A stretch of DNA of 64,000 nt from positions 52,817-116,816 of the forward strand of contig JAOASC010000040.1 of NCBI GenBank assembly GCA_025210295.1, in the 5' to 3' direction. Of the stretch, positions 17,664 to 28,232 are shown piece by piece. The DNA comes from Flavobacteriales bacterium. Lineage in GTDB: Bacteria > Bacteroidota > Bacteroidia > Flavobacteriales_D > Parvicellaceae. The notes beneath the pieces are model-generated. The model was not told the origin of the DNA, did no database searches, and worked only from the letters and a program-made list of their open reading frames with translations. Both the position numbers and the translations under genes were made by a program. How positions within the stretch are numbered: position 1 is the first letter of the stretch; each line of letters begins with the position of its first letter.

Positions 17664-18395
17664 TTATTTTTTCAATTGACCATCTACATACTTTTCTTCT
17701 CTGCTTTCAGAACCATCAGTATTGTAATATACCCATGTTCCTGTTTTTTGATAGTCGTACATGTTTTTACTGTAAACTAAATACCCTTTCATTTTAACCC
17801 CACCATTTTCATAGTATTCAGTTAAGGTATATGTTAATTTCTTTTTATGAGTAAGTTCCATTAATGAAGAAGGCTGCTCGTTACTATAATAAGAGCGTTT
17901 AGCAATATGATACATCAACCCTTTGTGATATTCTTCATAGTACTCCATTTTTCCATTAGGATGATAATCAATCCATAATTTAGGATACCCTTCCATATAT
18001 TTAACTTGAGACTTTAAAGTTCCATCTTGATAATATAAGGTAAGTTTAGATCTAAAGTTGTCAATGTTAGCAAAGTCACGCTCTACAGCACCATTAGGGT
18101 AGAAGTTTTTATATATTTTCAATTGCCCCTCGATATAATACCCTCTGTGTAGCATTTGTCCACTAGTGTAAAAATCTTCAATCCATCCGTTTACAGCATA
18201 GCCTCTTTTCATCCTTACAGAGTCTCCTTTTAAAGCAATATTCAAAGGTTCGTAATAAGTAATTCCATAAACCTCATCAACTATAGCTTCAGTAAATTCA
18301 GGTTCTCTTACCATCTGTTTCTCCAAATTTTGTTGAGAGAATACGATATTAGAGGCTATTAATATAAATAACGTAGAAAGTAAAACTTTAATCAT
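17664..18395 (-). CDS. Exported MORN-2/YwqK-type repeat protein
   Basis: A 243-residue protein with a signal peptide (LLSTLFILIASNIVFSQ) followed by several MORN-2 type repeats, visible as NGWIEDFYTSGQMLHRGYY, IYKNFYPNGAVERDF, LYYQDGTLKSQVKYMEG, IDYHPNGKMEYYEEYHKG, YYENGGVKMKGY and YNTDGSESREEKYVDGQL. Such proteins are annotated as YwqK-family antitoxins in many genomes, but the label comes from one Bacillus locus and carries no functional weight here. Located in the periplasm or outer membrane by its signal peptide. Followed closely by the gamma-carbonic-anhydrase-like gene. Confidence 0.85.
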   Translation of the reverse strand: MIKVLLSTLFILIASNIVFSQQNLEKQMVREPEFTEAIVDEVYGITYYEPLNIALKGDSVRMKRGYAVNGWIEDFYTSGQMLHRGYYIEGQLKIYKNFYPNGAVERDFANIDNFRSKLTLYYQDGTLKSQVKYMEGYPKLWIDYHPNGKMEYYEEYHKGLMYHIAKRSYYSNEQPSSLMELTHKKKLTYTLTEYYENGGVKMKGYLVYSKNMYDYQKTGTWVYYNTDGSESREEKYVDGQLKK

Positions 18396-18694
18396 AAATC
18401 AGTTAATTAGCTAATAATTGTATATGCAATCGCTAATATACTAATTAAAGACTTTTATTAAAATAAACTTTATGCTTTTTATATAAAAAGCATAAAATAA
18501 TTGATGTTGTTAGTGCCAATGATAGATAATTTGTACAACAAAATAGGTTAATTTTAAGAAGTGCTTTTCAATCTGTTTTACTTTTCGTTTATTAAAGGTG
18601 AAAAATAGAAGCTGTCTTTTTATTGTTTTAACTCGCTACAGGTGATGTTAAAAGGATTACCTTCTTATTGCAGTAGAGAGCTGAAAAGTAGTGT
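18396..18694. other. Intergenic region with no gene found
   Basis: About 300 bases between the start of the MORN-repeat gene and the end of the metal exporter gene, both on the minus strand. It contains a perfect 24-nt palindrome (separate entry) and presumably the promoter of the MORN-repeat gene. No coding potential was seen on either strand. Confidence 0.6.
18471..18494. repeat. Perfect 24-nt palindrome upstream of the MORN-repeat gene
   Basis: TATGCTTTTT and AAAAAGCATA flank a central ATAT, so the whole 24 bases are self-complementary. On the minus strand it lies about 75 bases upstream of the MORN-repeat ATG at 18395. It lacks a following T run, so an operator or a weak terminator for the exporter gene are both possible. 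Confidence 0.5.
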
Positions 18695-19798
18695 TTATAT
18701 ACCTAATGCTAGCGTGGCAAATCCTACCACTAAAGCAACAATAAAACCTGCTAATGTAATAATGATAGCATCTTTTTTGTTTTCAGCCAGAAGCGGGAAA
18801 ATTCCATCTCCACTAGTAGCTATAGCTGCAGCAATTAAAGCAGCTATAGGAAAATCAGGAATGGTAATGTAGGTAACAGCAACTGCAATCATTCCCCCAC
18901 AACCAGGAGTTGCTCCGATTAAAGCGGCGATGATAACGACTACAAATGTTGATGATTTCATCCAAGATTCGAAAGCTTCAGCTCCTACCAATACATCAAT
19001 AATAAAGTTAAAAGTAATTAATCCTAGAAAGACATAGGTCACAACTAATGTAATGTCAACAACTGAATCAATTAAAGTAGTTTTAATGCTTTCATTACTT
19101 CCAAAATTACAACACTCTTTTAAGACAAGTTTATTCACTAAATAGTAAATAATGCTAATTACAGTAAGCGCTATTGTTGCTCCAACAGTTAAATCAGCTA
19201 TGGCTTCAATTTCTCCACCCCATAAAGCCATGATCGATCCAGGAGCTAAGAAGATGGCTAAGGCTAAAATGATATAAAGACCAAATTGTTCAATGAATTT
19301 ATGGGCTAACGTTGTATTTTCAGAGAAGTCACATTGCTCATTATTTTCTTCTTTTAGCGAGTAGTTATTGGCTACTCTAAATCCAAAGGCATCCACTACA
19401 TAGCCTAAAACAACTCCAACAATAAATCCAACGATATTAACAATCATAAATGCAGTTAAGTTGGCAGCTACATTGGCTTCATCAGAAGCCCCTAATAAAA
19501 CAAATGACCCCTCCCCAAGCGTTGTGATGAAAGTCGCAAAAAGTCCTCCAAACGAGAGTTTATTGTTTTTGTACATTGACGAAGCTACTATTGTACCTCC
19601 ACAACCAGGGATTAGCCCCAGTAAACCTCCAATAATAGGCTGTGCCCATTTTGGCCCAATTTGAGCACTTTCTTTTATTTTTTTACCTGAATAATGTGTG
19701 ATTAACGTTACTCCAATGATAGAGATAGAAACATAACCTCCAATAACCCCTGCGGCCTCAAGATTCTCTACAATAAATTCCCACAAATTAAAATCCAT
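18695..19798 (-). CDS. Putative 10-TM heavy-metal (manganese) exporter
   Basis: A 367-residue membrane protein with about ten hydrophobic helices, built from two related halves. The first has LLGLIPGCGGTIVASSMYK and ITTLGEGSFVLLGAS; the second has ALIGATPGCGGMIAVAVTY and AIATSGDGIFPLLAE. The PGCGG motif in both halves and the paired G-E-G/G-D-G loops match the family usually annotated as putative manganese transporter or ArsP_2-like 10TM heavy-metal exporter. Transport of Mn has support in related proteins only at family level. It stands alone. A 7-bp hairpin (ATACCTT/AAGGTAT near 19903-19918) lies in the leader. No yybP-ykoY manganese riboswitch core was recognised. Confidence 0.75.
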   Translation of the reverse strand: MDFNLWEFIVENLEAAGVIGGYVSISIIGVTLITHYSGKKIKESAQIGPKWAQPIIGGLLGLIPGCGGTIVASSMYKNNKLSFGGLFATFITTLGEGSFVLLGASDEANVAANLTAFMIVNIVGFIVGVVLGYVVDAFGFRVANNYSLKEENNEQCDFSENTTLAHKFIEQFGLYIILALAIFLAPGSIMALWGGEIEAIADLTVGATIALTVISIIYYLVNKLVLKECCNFGSNESIKTTLIDSVVDITLVVTYVFLGLITFNFIIDVLVGAEAFESWMKSSTFVVVIIAALIGATPGCGGMIAVAVTYITIPDFPIAALIAAAIATSGDGIFPLLAENKKDAIIITLAGFIVALVVGFATLALGI

Positions 19799-20068
19799 AC
19801 TTTAATTTTCTAGCTATAATTCTATACGTTTTCTTTATTCTTATTTTGAATAAATCCAAATAGCGGCCAAAGTTGCAATTTAATTCTCTATTATGCAATA
19901 CCTTTTTTAAGGTATCTGTACTTTGAATTAAGTTTCTAAAAACAAAAAGCAACCTTTTTTTGTTTAACCGTCTTTATTTTATGTTAAAAATTACTGCTAT
20001 TAGTTAATAGATATTTCCAATTAATTAAGGAGTATTTTAATAGATTTACAGAGGTAGAAAATAAATGT

Positions 20069-23000
20069 ATGAATCGGGGGATTAAAGCTTTGTTTATTGT
20101 GCTTTTGATGTTGCTCTATGGATATAGAGTTCAAGTGATGGCGCAATGTAGTATCCCGTCTCTAATTCCTAATCATAATTTTGAAAGCAAAGTGAGTTGC
20201 CCTACAGCATCAGGGCAAATTACTGCAGCTACTGCTTGGCAGGAAACCTCAAACTTTAGTGCTGAATACTATAATTGTGGGTTTACCAATATCGCATCTA
20301 CGTACAATGCTCCTCCAACACCAAGTGCTGGAACAGGTTATATTGGTTTAGCCAATCAATCTACAGGTAATAAACAATATGCGAGTGCTTGTTTGTCTAG
20401 CGGTCTAATAGCTGGGCTATCTTATACTTATCAATTTGATATTGCTGCTGCAAATGGAAGTTCATCAAGTTTGTTTAATGGAGCAACAAGTGATCTATCC
20501 TATACGATGGTTCTTTACGGAAATACGGCTTGTCCTGTACCAGCTTATCCGTCTAATTCCTGTCCTAGTCCCGCTGACGGTTGGCAGGTCTTAACTACAG
20601 TAACTATTACTGTTTCTGCCAGTGAATGGACAACCCATAGTATAGAGTTTGTGCCTTCTGCTAATATTCAGAGTATAGCAATTGGGCCAGATTGTAATAC
20701 CGCTTCCAATACTACTGGATTATGTAGTGGAGGTTTATGTTACAACTATTACTATTTGGATAATCTTATTTTGAATTTAACCAACCTTTATCCTACAGTC
20801 GAAGCTGGACAAGATTTGACGAATGACTGTACAACACCAACCAATACTTTAACTGCTAATGTTTCCGGAGGAACACCAAACTTTAATTACGAATGGGCGC
20901 CTACTACTGGATTAGACAATCCACTTAGTCAAACTCCTGTTGCTAATCCTACAGCAACAACAGATTATATTGTAACAATAAGTGACGCTAATGGATGTGA
21001 AGATAAAGATACGATTAGGGTGATTGTTGATAAAACCCCTCCTAATGCCAGTGCTGGTCCTGATAAAACAATTAATTGTACTAATCCTACCATTACATTA
21101 GCAGCATCTGGGGGAGGAACATACTCTTGGTCTCCTGCAATTGGCTTAAATAGCACAAGTATAGCCTCACCGTCTTCATCGGCTACAGCAACTACAAATT
21201 ATACGGTAACAGTAATAGGAGATAACGGATGTGTGAATACTGATGAAGTTTTGGTTACAGTAGATAAAGATTTACCCAACGCACAGACTGGACCAGATAT
21301 TACTACCAGTTGTAACGTGCCAGATGCCCAACTTTCAGCTTCTGGTGGAGGGACTTACAGTTGGTCTCCTAATATTGCGCTAACAAATTCAACTATCGCA
21401 AACCCAATAGCTCGACCAGCAACTACTACCACTTATACGGTGACGGTAACAGCTCCTAATGGTTGTGAATCTACAGCAAGTACAACCGTAACAATTAATA
21501 CCCCTACACCTTTAGCTTTACCCGGAAATGATATTAAAAGATGTGGAGTCAATACTGTAACTTTTGCACCAGATTTGTCGACTCAATTGCCCATTGATAC
21601 TTATTTATGGACAGCTGCCAATAATAATCCCTCAACAGTTTCATTTGTTGATGCTACTGATCCAAATACAGCAGTCAATAATTTGGTAGAAGGTACTTAT
21701 CAATTTTATTATACAGTAGCTAATAATATTTGTCCAGCTGTTACCGATTCACTATTGGTCTTTATATACGACCCACCGTTTGCTGATGCAGGTCAGGATG
21801 ATAGTTTGTGCCAGCTTTACAGTACAATACTCAATGCTAACATTCCTCAGGGAACTTCTTCGGGGACATGGTCGCTGCAGAGTAATTATCCCAATCCTAA
21901 CCCCGGAGCTGTAGTTTTTTCAGATGTTAATAATCCTAATGCTACGGTTTCAGGATTAAGTGAAGGGGTTTATCATTTGATTTGGACAGTTCGTAATGGT
22001 GTCTGTCCCGCTGCGAGAGATACTGTCGAAATAAGTGTTTTTGATGAGCCAATTGCAGTAGCAGGAGTAAATGATAGTTTGTGTGGTTTATATAGTGTAA
22101 ACTTAAACGCTTCCCCTGCTTTAGGTACTTCTACAGGAGTATGGACTGCGGCTCAAAATAACCCGAGTATGGCAATTTTTTCAAATGATATTTCTCCTTT
22201 TTCAACGATTTCTGGTTTAGTTGAGGGAACTTACACTTTTCAATGGACAGTTAGCAATGGGAGTTGTACTTCGGCTGTTGATACAGTATATATTAGTGTT
22301 TTTGATACTCCTGTCGCAGTAGCAGGAACTCCTTTAAGTATTTGCGGAGAAGATACCTTAAACCTTGACACTTTATTCTTTCTCAATGCTAATGATCCAG
22401 TTGGAACAGCCTCAGGAATTTGGTCTGTTTCTCAGTATTTTAATAACCCATCTATACCTGTTTTTATTGATGATACTAGCCATGTTACAGGAGTTACTAA
22501 CCTGTTAGAAGGAGCTTATCGTTTGGTTTGGAAAGTAAGTAATGGTAATTGTACCCCAGCTTATGATTCTGTAGAAATTCTTGCGCTTGATAAACCTAGG
22601 GCAGTTGTTGGTGATGATCAAAGTTGGTGTGCAATTTATGCCACTGATCTGGAAGCAAGGACAGTGGTTGGGAATGCAGTAGGAGAGTGGTCAATCCCAA
22701 CTAATTGGAATAATCCCTCTACAGTAACTATTGACGATGTATTGGATGCAAATAGTCAAGTTTCAGGATTAATAGAAGGAGTTTATAAATTGGTATGGAC
22801 TGTCAGCAATGGAAATTGTGATCCTGCAACAGATACTTTAACAATTAATATTTATGACCAGCCAGTAGCAGATGCAGGTTCAGATATTGAATTATGTGCG
22901 ATATACAATACCTCTTTAAATGCTGTAGATCCAATTGGAACCTCTTCTGGAGTTTGGTCGCAAGATATCAGTTATAATGGTAATACTTTAGTGAGTTTTG

Positions 23001-24190
23001 ATGACGATACCTTGAACACAACGAATTCTCAAAATTATATTGAGGGAACATATCAATTGATTTGGACAGTAAGTAATGGTGTTTGTAATGTCGATAAAGA
23101 TTCAGTTTTGGTGACTATTTATGATATGCCAATAGCTGATGCAGGCTTTGATCAATATAACTGTGATGTTGATACCGTTGAATTCAGCGGTCAAGGAAAT
23201 GTAGGAACAGCTATTGGAGAGTGGATGTTGTCCCCTTTATATCCCTATCCAAGTATTCCAACATTTAGAGATCATAGTAATGGTAATACATTGGGAGATA
23301 ACTTTATTGTAGGTGATTATATGGTTTTATGGGTAGTAGAAAATGGAGTATGTCCATCAGATACTGATACCGTTTTTATTCACAATATGGAGCGACCAGT
23401 TGCAATTGCAAATTATGAAGAGCAGCAATGTGACAATAAATGCTTTGAAGTGGTCAGTCTATCTACTGCACCAGAAGGAGATGGGGTCTTGATGCATTGG
23501 ATAATTGATCAACAAGATTATTATGATAGTGTTCCCGAAATTTGTATAACTACAGCTGGAGAATACGAAGTGAAATTAGAGGTTACAGCTTCTAATGGCT
23601 GTGTGGATAGCCTAATTGATGCTCCTTTAATTATAGTGAATCCATCTCCTTTTGCTGACTTTGAGGTATTACATGAAACAGACTCAATATTAGAATTACA
23701 ACGATTGGATATTGAAAATTTAGCATCTGCCGATGTAGAAAGTTATACTTATTCTATGGGAAATGGAGACACAATTGAAGAACCCGATTTTCTTTATTTT
23801 TATCATGATTTTGGTCGCTATAACGTCACCCAATGGGTAGAAAATCAATATGGATGTAGAGATTCTGTAGCAATTGAGCTTGATGTAAAACTAAGAAGAT
23901 CTGTTTTCGTTCCTAATACATTTACGCCTAATAATGATGGTTTAAATGATATTTTTAAACCCGAAACTAGAGGGCTTTCAGAAGAATTTTATGAGTTTAC
24001 AATTTATAATCGCTGGGGAACATTAATTTTTACTTCAACTTCTCCTTCGATTGGATGGGATGGAACTTATAAAGGAGAGACCGTAGAAGATGATGGCTAT
24101 ATTTGGAAGTTGAAATATGCTAAAGAAGATGGTATTGAAATACATCAAGAACAAGGACATGTAATGATTTATAAATATTCAAGAAGATAA
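20069..24190 (+). CDS. Giant T9SS surface protein with Ig/PKD-like repeats and CHU_C (type B) sorting domain
   Basis: A 1373-residue secreted protein. Signal peptide (ALFIVLLMLLYGYRVQVMAQ), then a jellyroll-like N-terminal domain (about 28-245, LIPNHNFESKVSCPTASGQ...). Three Ig-like repeats of about 75 residues follow, each ending TTTYTVTVTAPNGC-like. Then come about seven longer units of about 88 residues with the pattern ADAGxDDxLCxLY...GTxSGxWS...VSGLxEGVYHLIWTVxNGxC. A PKD-like domain precedes the C-terminal gliding-motility-associated domain (VPNTFTPNNDGLNDIFKP...FTIYNRWGTLIFTS...WDGTYKGE...YIWKLKYA), which directs type IX secretion. Cys pairs in each repeat suggest disulphide-stabilised adhesin rods. 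It abuts the next gene with no spacer, an evident tandem paralogue. Confidence 0.92.
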   Translation: MNRGIKALFIVLLMLLYGYRVQVMAQCSIPSLIPNHNFESKVSCPTASGQITAATAWQETSNFSAEYYNCGFTNIASTYNAPPTPSAGTGYIGLANQSTGNKQYASACLSSGLIAGLSYTYQFDIAAANGSSSSLFNGATSDLSYTMVLYGNTACPVPAYPSNSCPSPADGWQVLTTVTITVSASEWTTHSIEFVPSANIQSIAIGPDCNTASNTTGLCSGGLCYNYYYLDNLILNLTNLYPTVEAGQDLTNDCTTPTNTLTANVSGGTPNFNYEWAPTTGLDNPLSQTPVANPTATTDYIVTISDANGCEDKDTIRVIVDKTPPNASAGPDKTINCTNPTITLAASGGGTYSWSPAIGLNSTSIASPSSSATATTNYTVTVIGDNGCVNTDEVLVTVDKDLPNAQTGPDITTSCNVPDAQLSASGGGTYSWSPNIALTNSTIANPIARPATTTTYTVTVTAPNGCESTASTTVTINTPTPLALPGNDIKRCGVNTVTFAPDLSTQLPIDTYLWTAANNNPSTVSFVDATDPNTAVNNLVEGTYQFYYTVANNICPAVTDSLLVFIYDPPFADAGQDDSLCQLYSTILNANIPQGTSSGTWSLQSNYPNPNPGAVVFSDVNNPNATVSGLSEGVYHLIWTVRNGVCPAARDTVEISVFDEPIAVAGVNDSLCGLYSVNLNASPALGTSTGVWTAAQNNPSMAIFSNDISPFSTISGLVEGTYTFQWTVSNGSCTSAVDTVYISVFDTPVAVAGTPLSICGEDTLNLDTLFFLNANDPVGTASGIWSVSQYFNNPSIPVFIDDTSHVTGVTNLLEGAYRLVWKVSNGNCTPAYDSVEILALDKPRAVVGDDQSWCAIYATDLEARTVVGNAVGEWSIPTNWNNPSTVTIDDVLDANSQVSGLIEGVYKLVWTVSNGNCDPATDTLTINIYDQPVADAGSDIELCAIYNTSLNAVDPIGTSSGVWSQDISYNGNTLVSFDDDTLNTTNSQNYIEGTYQLIWTVSNGVCNVDKDSVLVTIYDMPIADAGFDQYNCDVDTVEFSGQGNVGTAIGEWMLSPLYPYPSIPTFRDHSNGNTLGDNFIVGDYMVLWVVENGVCPSDTDTVFIHNMERPVAIANYEEQQCDNKCFEVVSLSTAPEGDGVLMHWIIDQQDYYDSVPEICITTAGEYEVKLEVTASNGCVDSLIDAPLIIVNPSPFADFEVLHETDSILELQRLDIENLASADVESYTYSMGNGDTIEEPDFLYFYHDFGRYNVTQWVENQYGCRDSVAIELDVKLRRSVFVPNTFTPNNDGLNDIFKPETRGLSEEFYEFTIYNRWGTLIFTSTSPSIGWDGTYKGETVEDDGYIWKLKYAKEDGIEIHQEQGHVMIYKYSRR

Positions 24191-27100
24191 ATGAAAATCA
24201 ATTGGATTATATATTGTTTGGTCGGGGCTTTGATATTAATTGGGGGAGAAGCTTATACACAATGTAATGCTGATGCAGGAAACGATACCGTTGTAGATTG
24301 TAATAATCCTTCAGTAGTCTTAAATGGTTCAGGAGGTGTACTTTATTCTTGGTCGCCAGCTAATGGTTTAGATGACCCTAATATTGCTAATCCAACGGCT
24401 TCACCCAATAATACTACGACCTATACATTAACTGTTACTGGTGGAAATGGTTGTACACAGACCTCTGATGTAACAGTTACTGTTGATGATGCTACCCCAA
24501 CTGCCGATGCAGGAAATGATGCAACCACAGATTGTTTAAATCAACCTTCTGTAACGTTAAATACATCAGGAGGTGTAGGTTATCTGTGGAGTCCGGCTAC
24601 TGGGTTAGATGATCCAACTTCTGCTACACCTGTAGCCAATCCGAATGTAACAACGACCTATACAGTGACGGTTTCGGGAGCAAATGGATGTACTGATACA
24701 GATGATGTTACAATAACTGTTAATAAAGATTTGCCTGCTGTAAATGCAGGAAATGATACTGTTATCGATTGTAATGTAACAGCGATAACCTTAAATGGTT
24801 CTGGTGCGGGTACTTATTCTTGGTCGCCAATTATAGGGTTATCTGATCCTAATATTTCCAATCCGGTGGCAACCCCTTCATCAACAACGATATATACCTT
24901 GTCTGTTACTGGAGCCAATGGGTGTGTGGCTACTGATGCCCTAACCTTAACAGTAGACAATCAACCCCCTTCTGTTAGTGCTGGAGCTGATGTTACAATT
25001 GACTGTAATACCCCGTCAACTACCCTAAATGCTCAAGGTGGGAATAGTTATGTTTGGAGTCCTTCAACAGGACTTAATGACGCTTCTATTGCAGCTCCTA
25101 ATGCTATGCCAGCAGTGACCACAACATATACAGTTGAAGTAACAGCATCAAATGGATGTAACGCAAATGATCAAGTCATTGTAACAGTAGATAAAGATCC
25201 ACCCCCAGCTAATGCGGGACCTGATTTTGGAACTACCTGCGCCTCATTAAATGCACAGCTTTCTGCTTCTGGCGGAATTGCCTATTCTTGGAGTCCTACT
25301 ACAGCTTTGAGCAATCCTAATATTGCGAATCCATTGGCTGCTCCTCCAACTACAACAACATATACCGTAACGGTTACAGGAGCAAATGGGTGTACAGCTA
25401 CAGATAATACCATTGTAACATTAAATGATATTACACCAACATCTAATGCAGGAATTGATCAAGAATTATGTGGCGTTTATTCAACAGTTTTGGCTCCTGA
25501 TGTTTCTAATAACCTCAATACAGATTATTTTACTTGGGGAGCAGATCCGTTAAACCCTACGGCTGTAACATTTTCTAACTTAAATGACCCTAATGCGACT
25601 TTAGGAAATTTACAGGAAGGTATTTATACTATTTATTGGACGGTCTCTAATAATGTGTGTCCTCCAGTTCAAGATACTTTATTGGTGAAAGTATATGATC
25701 CTCCAATAGCAAATGCTGGTGTGGATGACAGTGTTTGTGCAGCAAATAATGTCAATCTAACAGCAAGTCCAGCCATTGGTTTATCTGAGGGGGAATGGAG
25801 TTTACAAAACGATTTTCCTAACCCTAATCCTACTGCAGTAGTTTTTGCTGACAGTTCTATTAATACGACTAATGTTTCAGGATTAGTAGAAGGAGTATAT
25901 CATTTTATTTGGACAGTGAGTAATGGAAATTGCATAGCCGACAAAGATACTGTTGAAATATCGGTATTTAATCAACCGACTTCCAATGCAGGTGAGGATA
26001 TCCATTTATGTCATTTATATACAGCTGATTTAGATGCTGTTCCTACAGTTGGTACCGCTCAAGGGTTCTGGTATTTAGATCCCGTGTTTATGAATCCTGG
26101 TGCTGTAGTATTCGCAGATAGTTCATTGCCATCTAGTAATTTGAGTGGATTACAAGAAGGTGTGTATCAAGTTATATGGGAAGCGTATAATGGAAATTGT
26201 CCTGTTGCCAGAGATTCGGTACAAATTCATGTGTATGATCAGCCTGTTTCAAATGCTGGGGCAGCGTTGAGTGTTTGTGGAGTAGATTCTTTAAATACAG
26301 ATACCTTACTATTTTTGAATGCTGATTTTCCTGTGGGAACTTCTACAGGTGTTTGGTCATTAGATGCTAATTTTTCAAATCCGTCTCAAGCTATATTTAT
26401 TGACAGTACTAGTCCAATATCAAGTATGACTAATTTGTTGGAGGGTGTTTATCAATTCGTATGGACTGTTGCCAATGGAACTTGCGTTGATGCAACTGAT
26501 ATTATTCAGGTTACTGCTTATGATAGTCCTTATGCTAATGGCGGAATAAACCAAGATTTATGTGGTCAATATGAGGTAGAAATGACTGCTTTTTCACCTA
26601 TTGGAACTTCAACAGGGTTATGGAGTCCTGATTTGAATTTTAATAACCCTTCATTGATTAGTTTTGATAATCCAACAAATCCAAACTCCAATTCAACAGG
26701 TTATATTGAAGGAGAATATCAATTAATATGGACGGTTTCTAATAGTAATTGTGCTCCTAAAGATGACACCATTCGAATTGTTATTTATGATCCTCCAATA
26801 GCAGATGCAGGTAGTGATATAGAGGTTTGTGATACATCAGTGGTAGCTTTTCAGGCAGTTGATCCAATAGGTTGGGCATCAGGAGTATGGAGTGAAGATA
26901 CGAATTTTGGAAATCTTACTGATATAATCTTATTAGATGATACTTTAAATACAACCCAAGGTTCAGGATATGTAGAAGGAACGTATCAATTTGTTTGGAC
27001 TGTAACAAATGGAGTCTGTGCTGATGATAAAGATACAATGCAAGTTATCATGTATAATATGCCTGTTTCAGTGGCTGGTGAAGACCAGTATCTATGTGAT

Positions 27101-28111
27101 GTAGATACCATTCAGTTTAGTGGAGGAGGAGATGTGGGGACAGCAATTGGATATTGGATGATAGATTCAATGTATACTTATTCTAGTGTACCATCGTTTA
27201 GAGATAGTAGCAATGCTAATACAATGGCAGATGATTTTATTGTCGGCGATTATCCTTTAATTTTTGTTGTAGAAAATGGTGTATGCCCAATAAGTTATGA
27301 TACCGTTTTAATTGTTAATAAGCCCAAACCTGTAGCTGGGTGGGAATTCCCTACAGAAGTTTGTGATAATAAATGTTTTGATTTAATTAGTCTATCAACA
27401 GCTCCTACAGGGGAGACGATAACAGTTGAGTGGGAATTAGGAGATGCGTTTTATCAAGACAGTAATTCATTAGCTTGTTTATATGAAACAGGAGAAGAAG
27501 ATATTAAGTTAGTTGTTACTGCATCAAATGGATGTCAAGATAGTTTAGAGGCTATAGATACCATTAGGGTAAATCCTTCACCTACAGCTAATTTTGACTT
27601 AAGTTTTTATGCAGATTCATTATTAGAGTTGCAACGTTTAGATGTTACCAATCTGGCCTCACAAGATGTTTTAAGTTTTCAATATGCTATGGGCAATGGA
27701 GATACTCTATATGATGAAGATTTTATCTACTTCTATGAAACGTATGGGCTTTATGAAATTACCCAATGGGTAGAAAATCAATATGGGTGTAGAGACTCTA
27801 TTAGTCATGGACAACAAGTAGGAAAGCGACGTGCAATTTATGTGCCTAATTCTTTCACCCCCAATGGAGACGGAGTGAATGATTACTTTGGCCCAATATC
27901 TAGAGATTTGTCACCAGACTTTTATGAGTTTACCATTTCGAATCGTTTGGGTAAAGTATTCTATAGCAGCAATACTATTGATGAAAAATGGGATGGACGA
28001 ATAGATGGGAAATTAGTTCAAGATGGAACATTTATTTGGTCTTTAACTTATTTATTTGAGGGAGAAATAGAAGTTCGAACTAAAGAAGGGCATGTCGTCA
28101 TTTTAAAATAA
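24191..28111 (+). CDS. Second giant T9SS surface protein, tandem paralogue of the preceding gene
   Basis: A 1306-residue secreted protein whose ATG directly follows the TAA of the previous gene. Signal peptide (IYCLVGALILIGGEAYTQC), then five Ig-like repeats of about 75 residues (ADAGNDTVVDCNNPSVVLNG...YSWSPANGLDDPNIANPTA...TTYTLTVTGGNGC). Seven or so long 88-residue units of the same type as the neighbour follow, then a PKD-like domain and a CHU_C type B sorting domain (VPNSFTPNGDGVNDYFGP...FTISNRLGKVFYSS...WDGRIDGK). Unlike its partner it has no jellyroll head and begins directly with Ig repeats. The pair is probably translated from one message and may form a composite surface fibre involved in adhesion or gliding. 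The ligand is unknown. Confidence 0.92.
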   Translation: MKINWIIYCLVGALILIGGEAYTQCNADAGNDTVVDCNNPSVVLNGSGGVLYSWSPANGLDDPNIANPTASPNNTTTYTLTVTGGNGCTQTSDVTVTVDDATPTADAGNDATTDCLNQPSVTLNTSGGVGYLWSPATGLDDPTSATPVANPNVTTTYTVTVSGANGCTDTDDVTITVNKDLPAVNAGNDTVIDCNVTAITLNGSGAGTYSWSPIIGLSDPNISNPVATPSSTTIYTLSVTGANGCVATDALTLTVDNQPPSVSAGADVTIDCNTPSTTLNAQGGNSYVWSPSTGLNDASIAAPNAMPAVTTTYTVEVTASNGCNANDQVIVTVDKDPPPANAGPDFGTTCASLNAQLSASGGIAYSWSPTTALSNPNIANPLAAPPTTTTYTVTVTGANGCTATDNTIVTLNDITPTSNAGIDQELCGVYSTVLAPDVSNNLNTDYFTWGADPLNPTAVTFSNLNDPNATLGNLQEGIYTIYWTVSNNVCPPVQDTLLVKVYDPPIANAGVDDSVCAANNVNLTASPAIGLSEGEWSLQNDFPNPNPTAVVFADSSINTTNVSGLVEGVYHFIWTVSNGNCIADKDTVEISVFNQPTSNAGEDIHLCHLYTADLDAVPTVGTAQGFWYLDPVFMNPGAVVFADSSLPSSNLSGLQEGVYQVIWEAYNGNCPVARDSVQIHVYDQPVSNAGAALSVCGVDSLNTDTLLFLNADFPVGTSTGVWSLDANFSNPSQAIFIDSTSPISSMTNLLEGVYQFVWTVANGTCVDATDIIQVTAYDSPYANGGINQDLCGQYEVEMTAFSPIGTSTGLWSPDLNFNNPSLISFDNPTNPNSNSTGYIEGEYQLIWTVSNSNCAPKDDTIRIVIYDPPIADAGSDIEVCDTSVVAFQAVDPIGWASGVWSEDTNFGNLTDIILLDDTLNTTQGSGYVEGTYQFVWTVTNGVCADDKDTMQVIMYNMPVSVAGEDQYLCDVDTIQFSGGGDVGTAIGYWMIDSMYTYSSVPSFRDSSNANTMADDFIVGDYPLIFVVENGVCPISYDTVLIVNKPKPVAGWEFPTEVCDNKCFDLISLSTAPTGETITVEWELGDAFYQDSNSLACLYETGEEDIKLVVTASNGCQDSLEAIDTIRVNPSPTANFDLSFYADSLLELQRLDVTNLASQDVLSFQYAMGNGDTLYDEDFIYFYETYGLYEITQWVENQYGCRDSISHGQQVGKRRAIYVPNSFTPNGDGVNDYFGPISRDLSPDFYEFTISNRLGKVFYSSNTIDEKWDGRIDGKLVQDGTFIWSLTYLFEGEIEVRTKEGHVVILK

Positions 28112-28232
28112 TTAGGGATATTTTTAATACTAAATTGTACCTTTTTTAGTTAAATAGGTATTATAACTATATGAAATATAGGGAAGGTTACCTTTTCTCA
28201 TTTTACACATATATAGTTAAAACCTTAATATT

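Noticed and set aside
19799..20068. yybP-ykoY manganese riboswitch for the metal exporter
   Set aside because: No GGGGAGUA-type core or paired arms were recognised; only a short 7-bp hairpin is present.
20800..27100. CRISPR-like or satellite repeats
   Set aside because: Periodicity is at the protein level (75- and 88-residue domains in coding sequence), with divergent DNA and no spacers.
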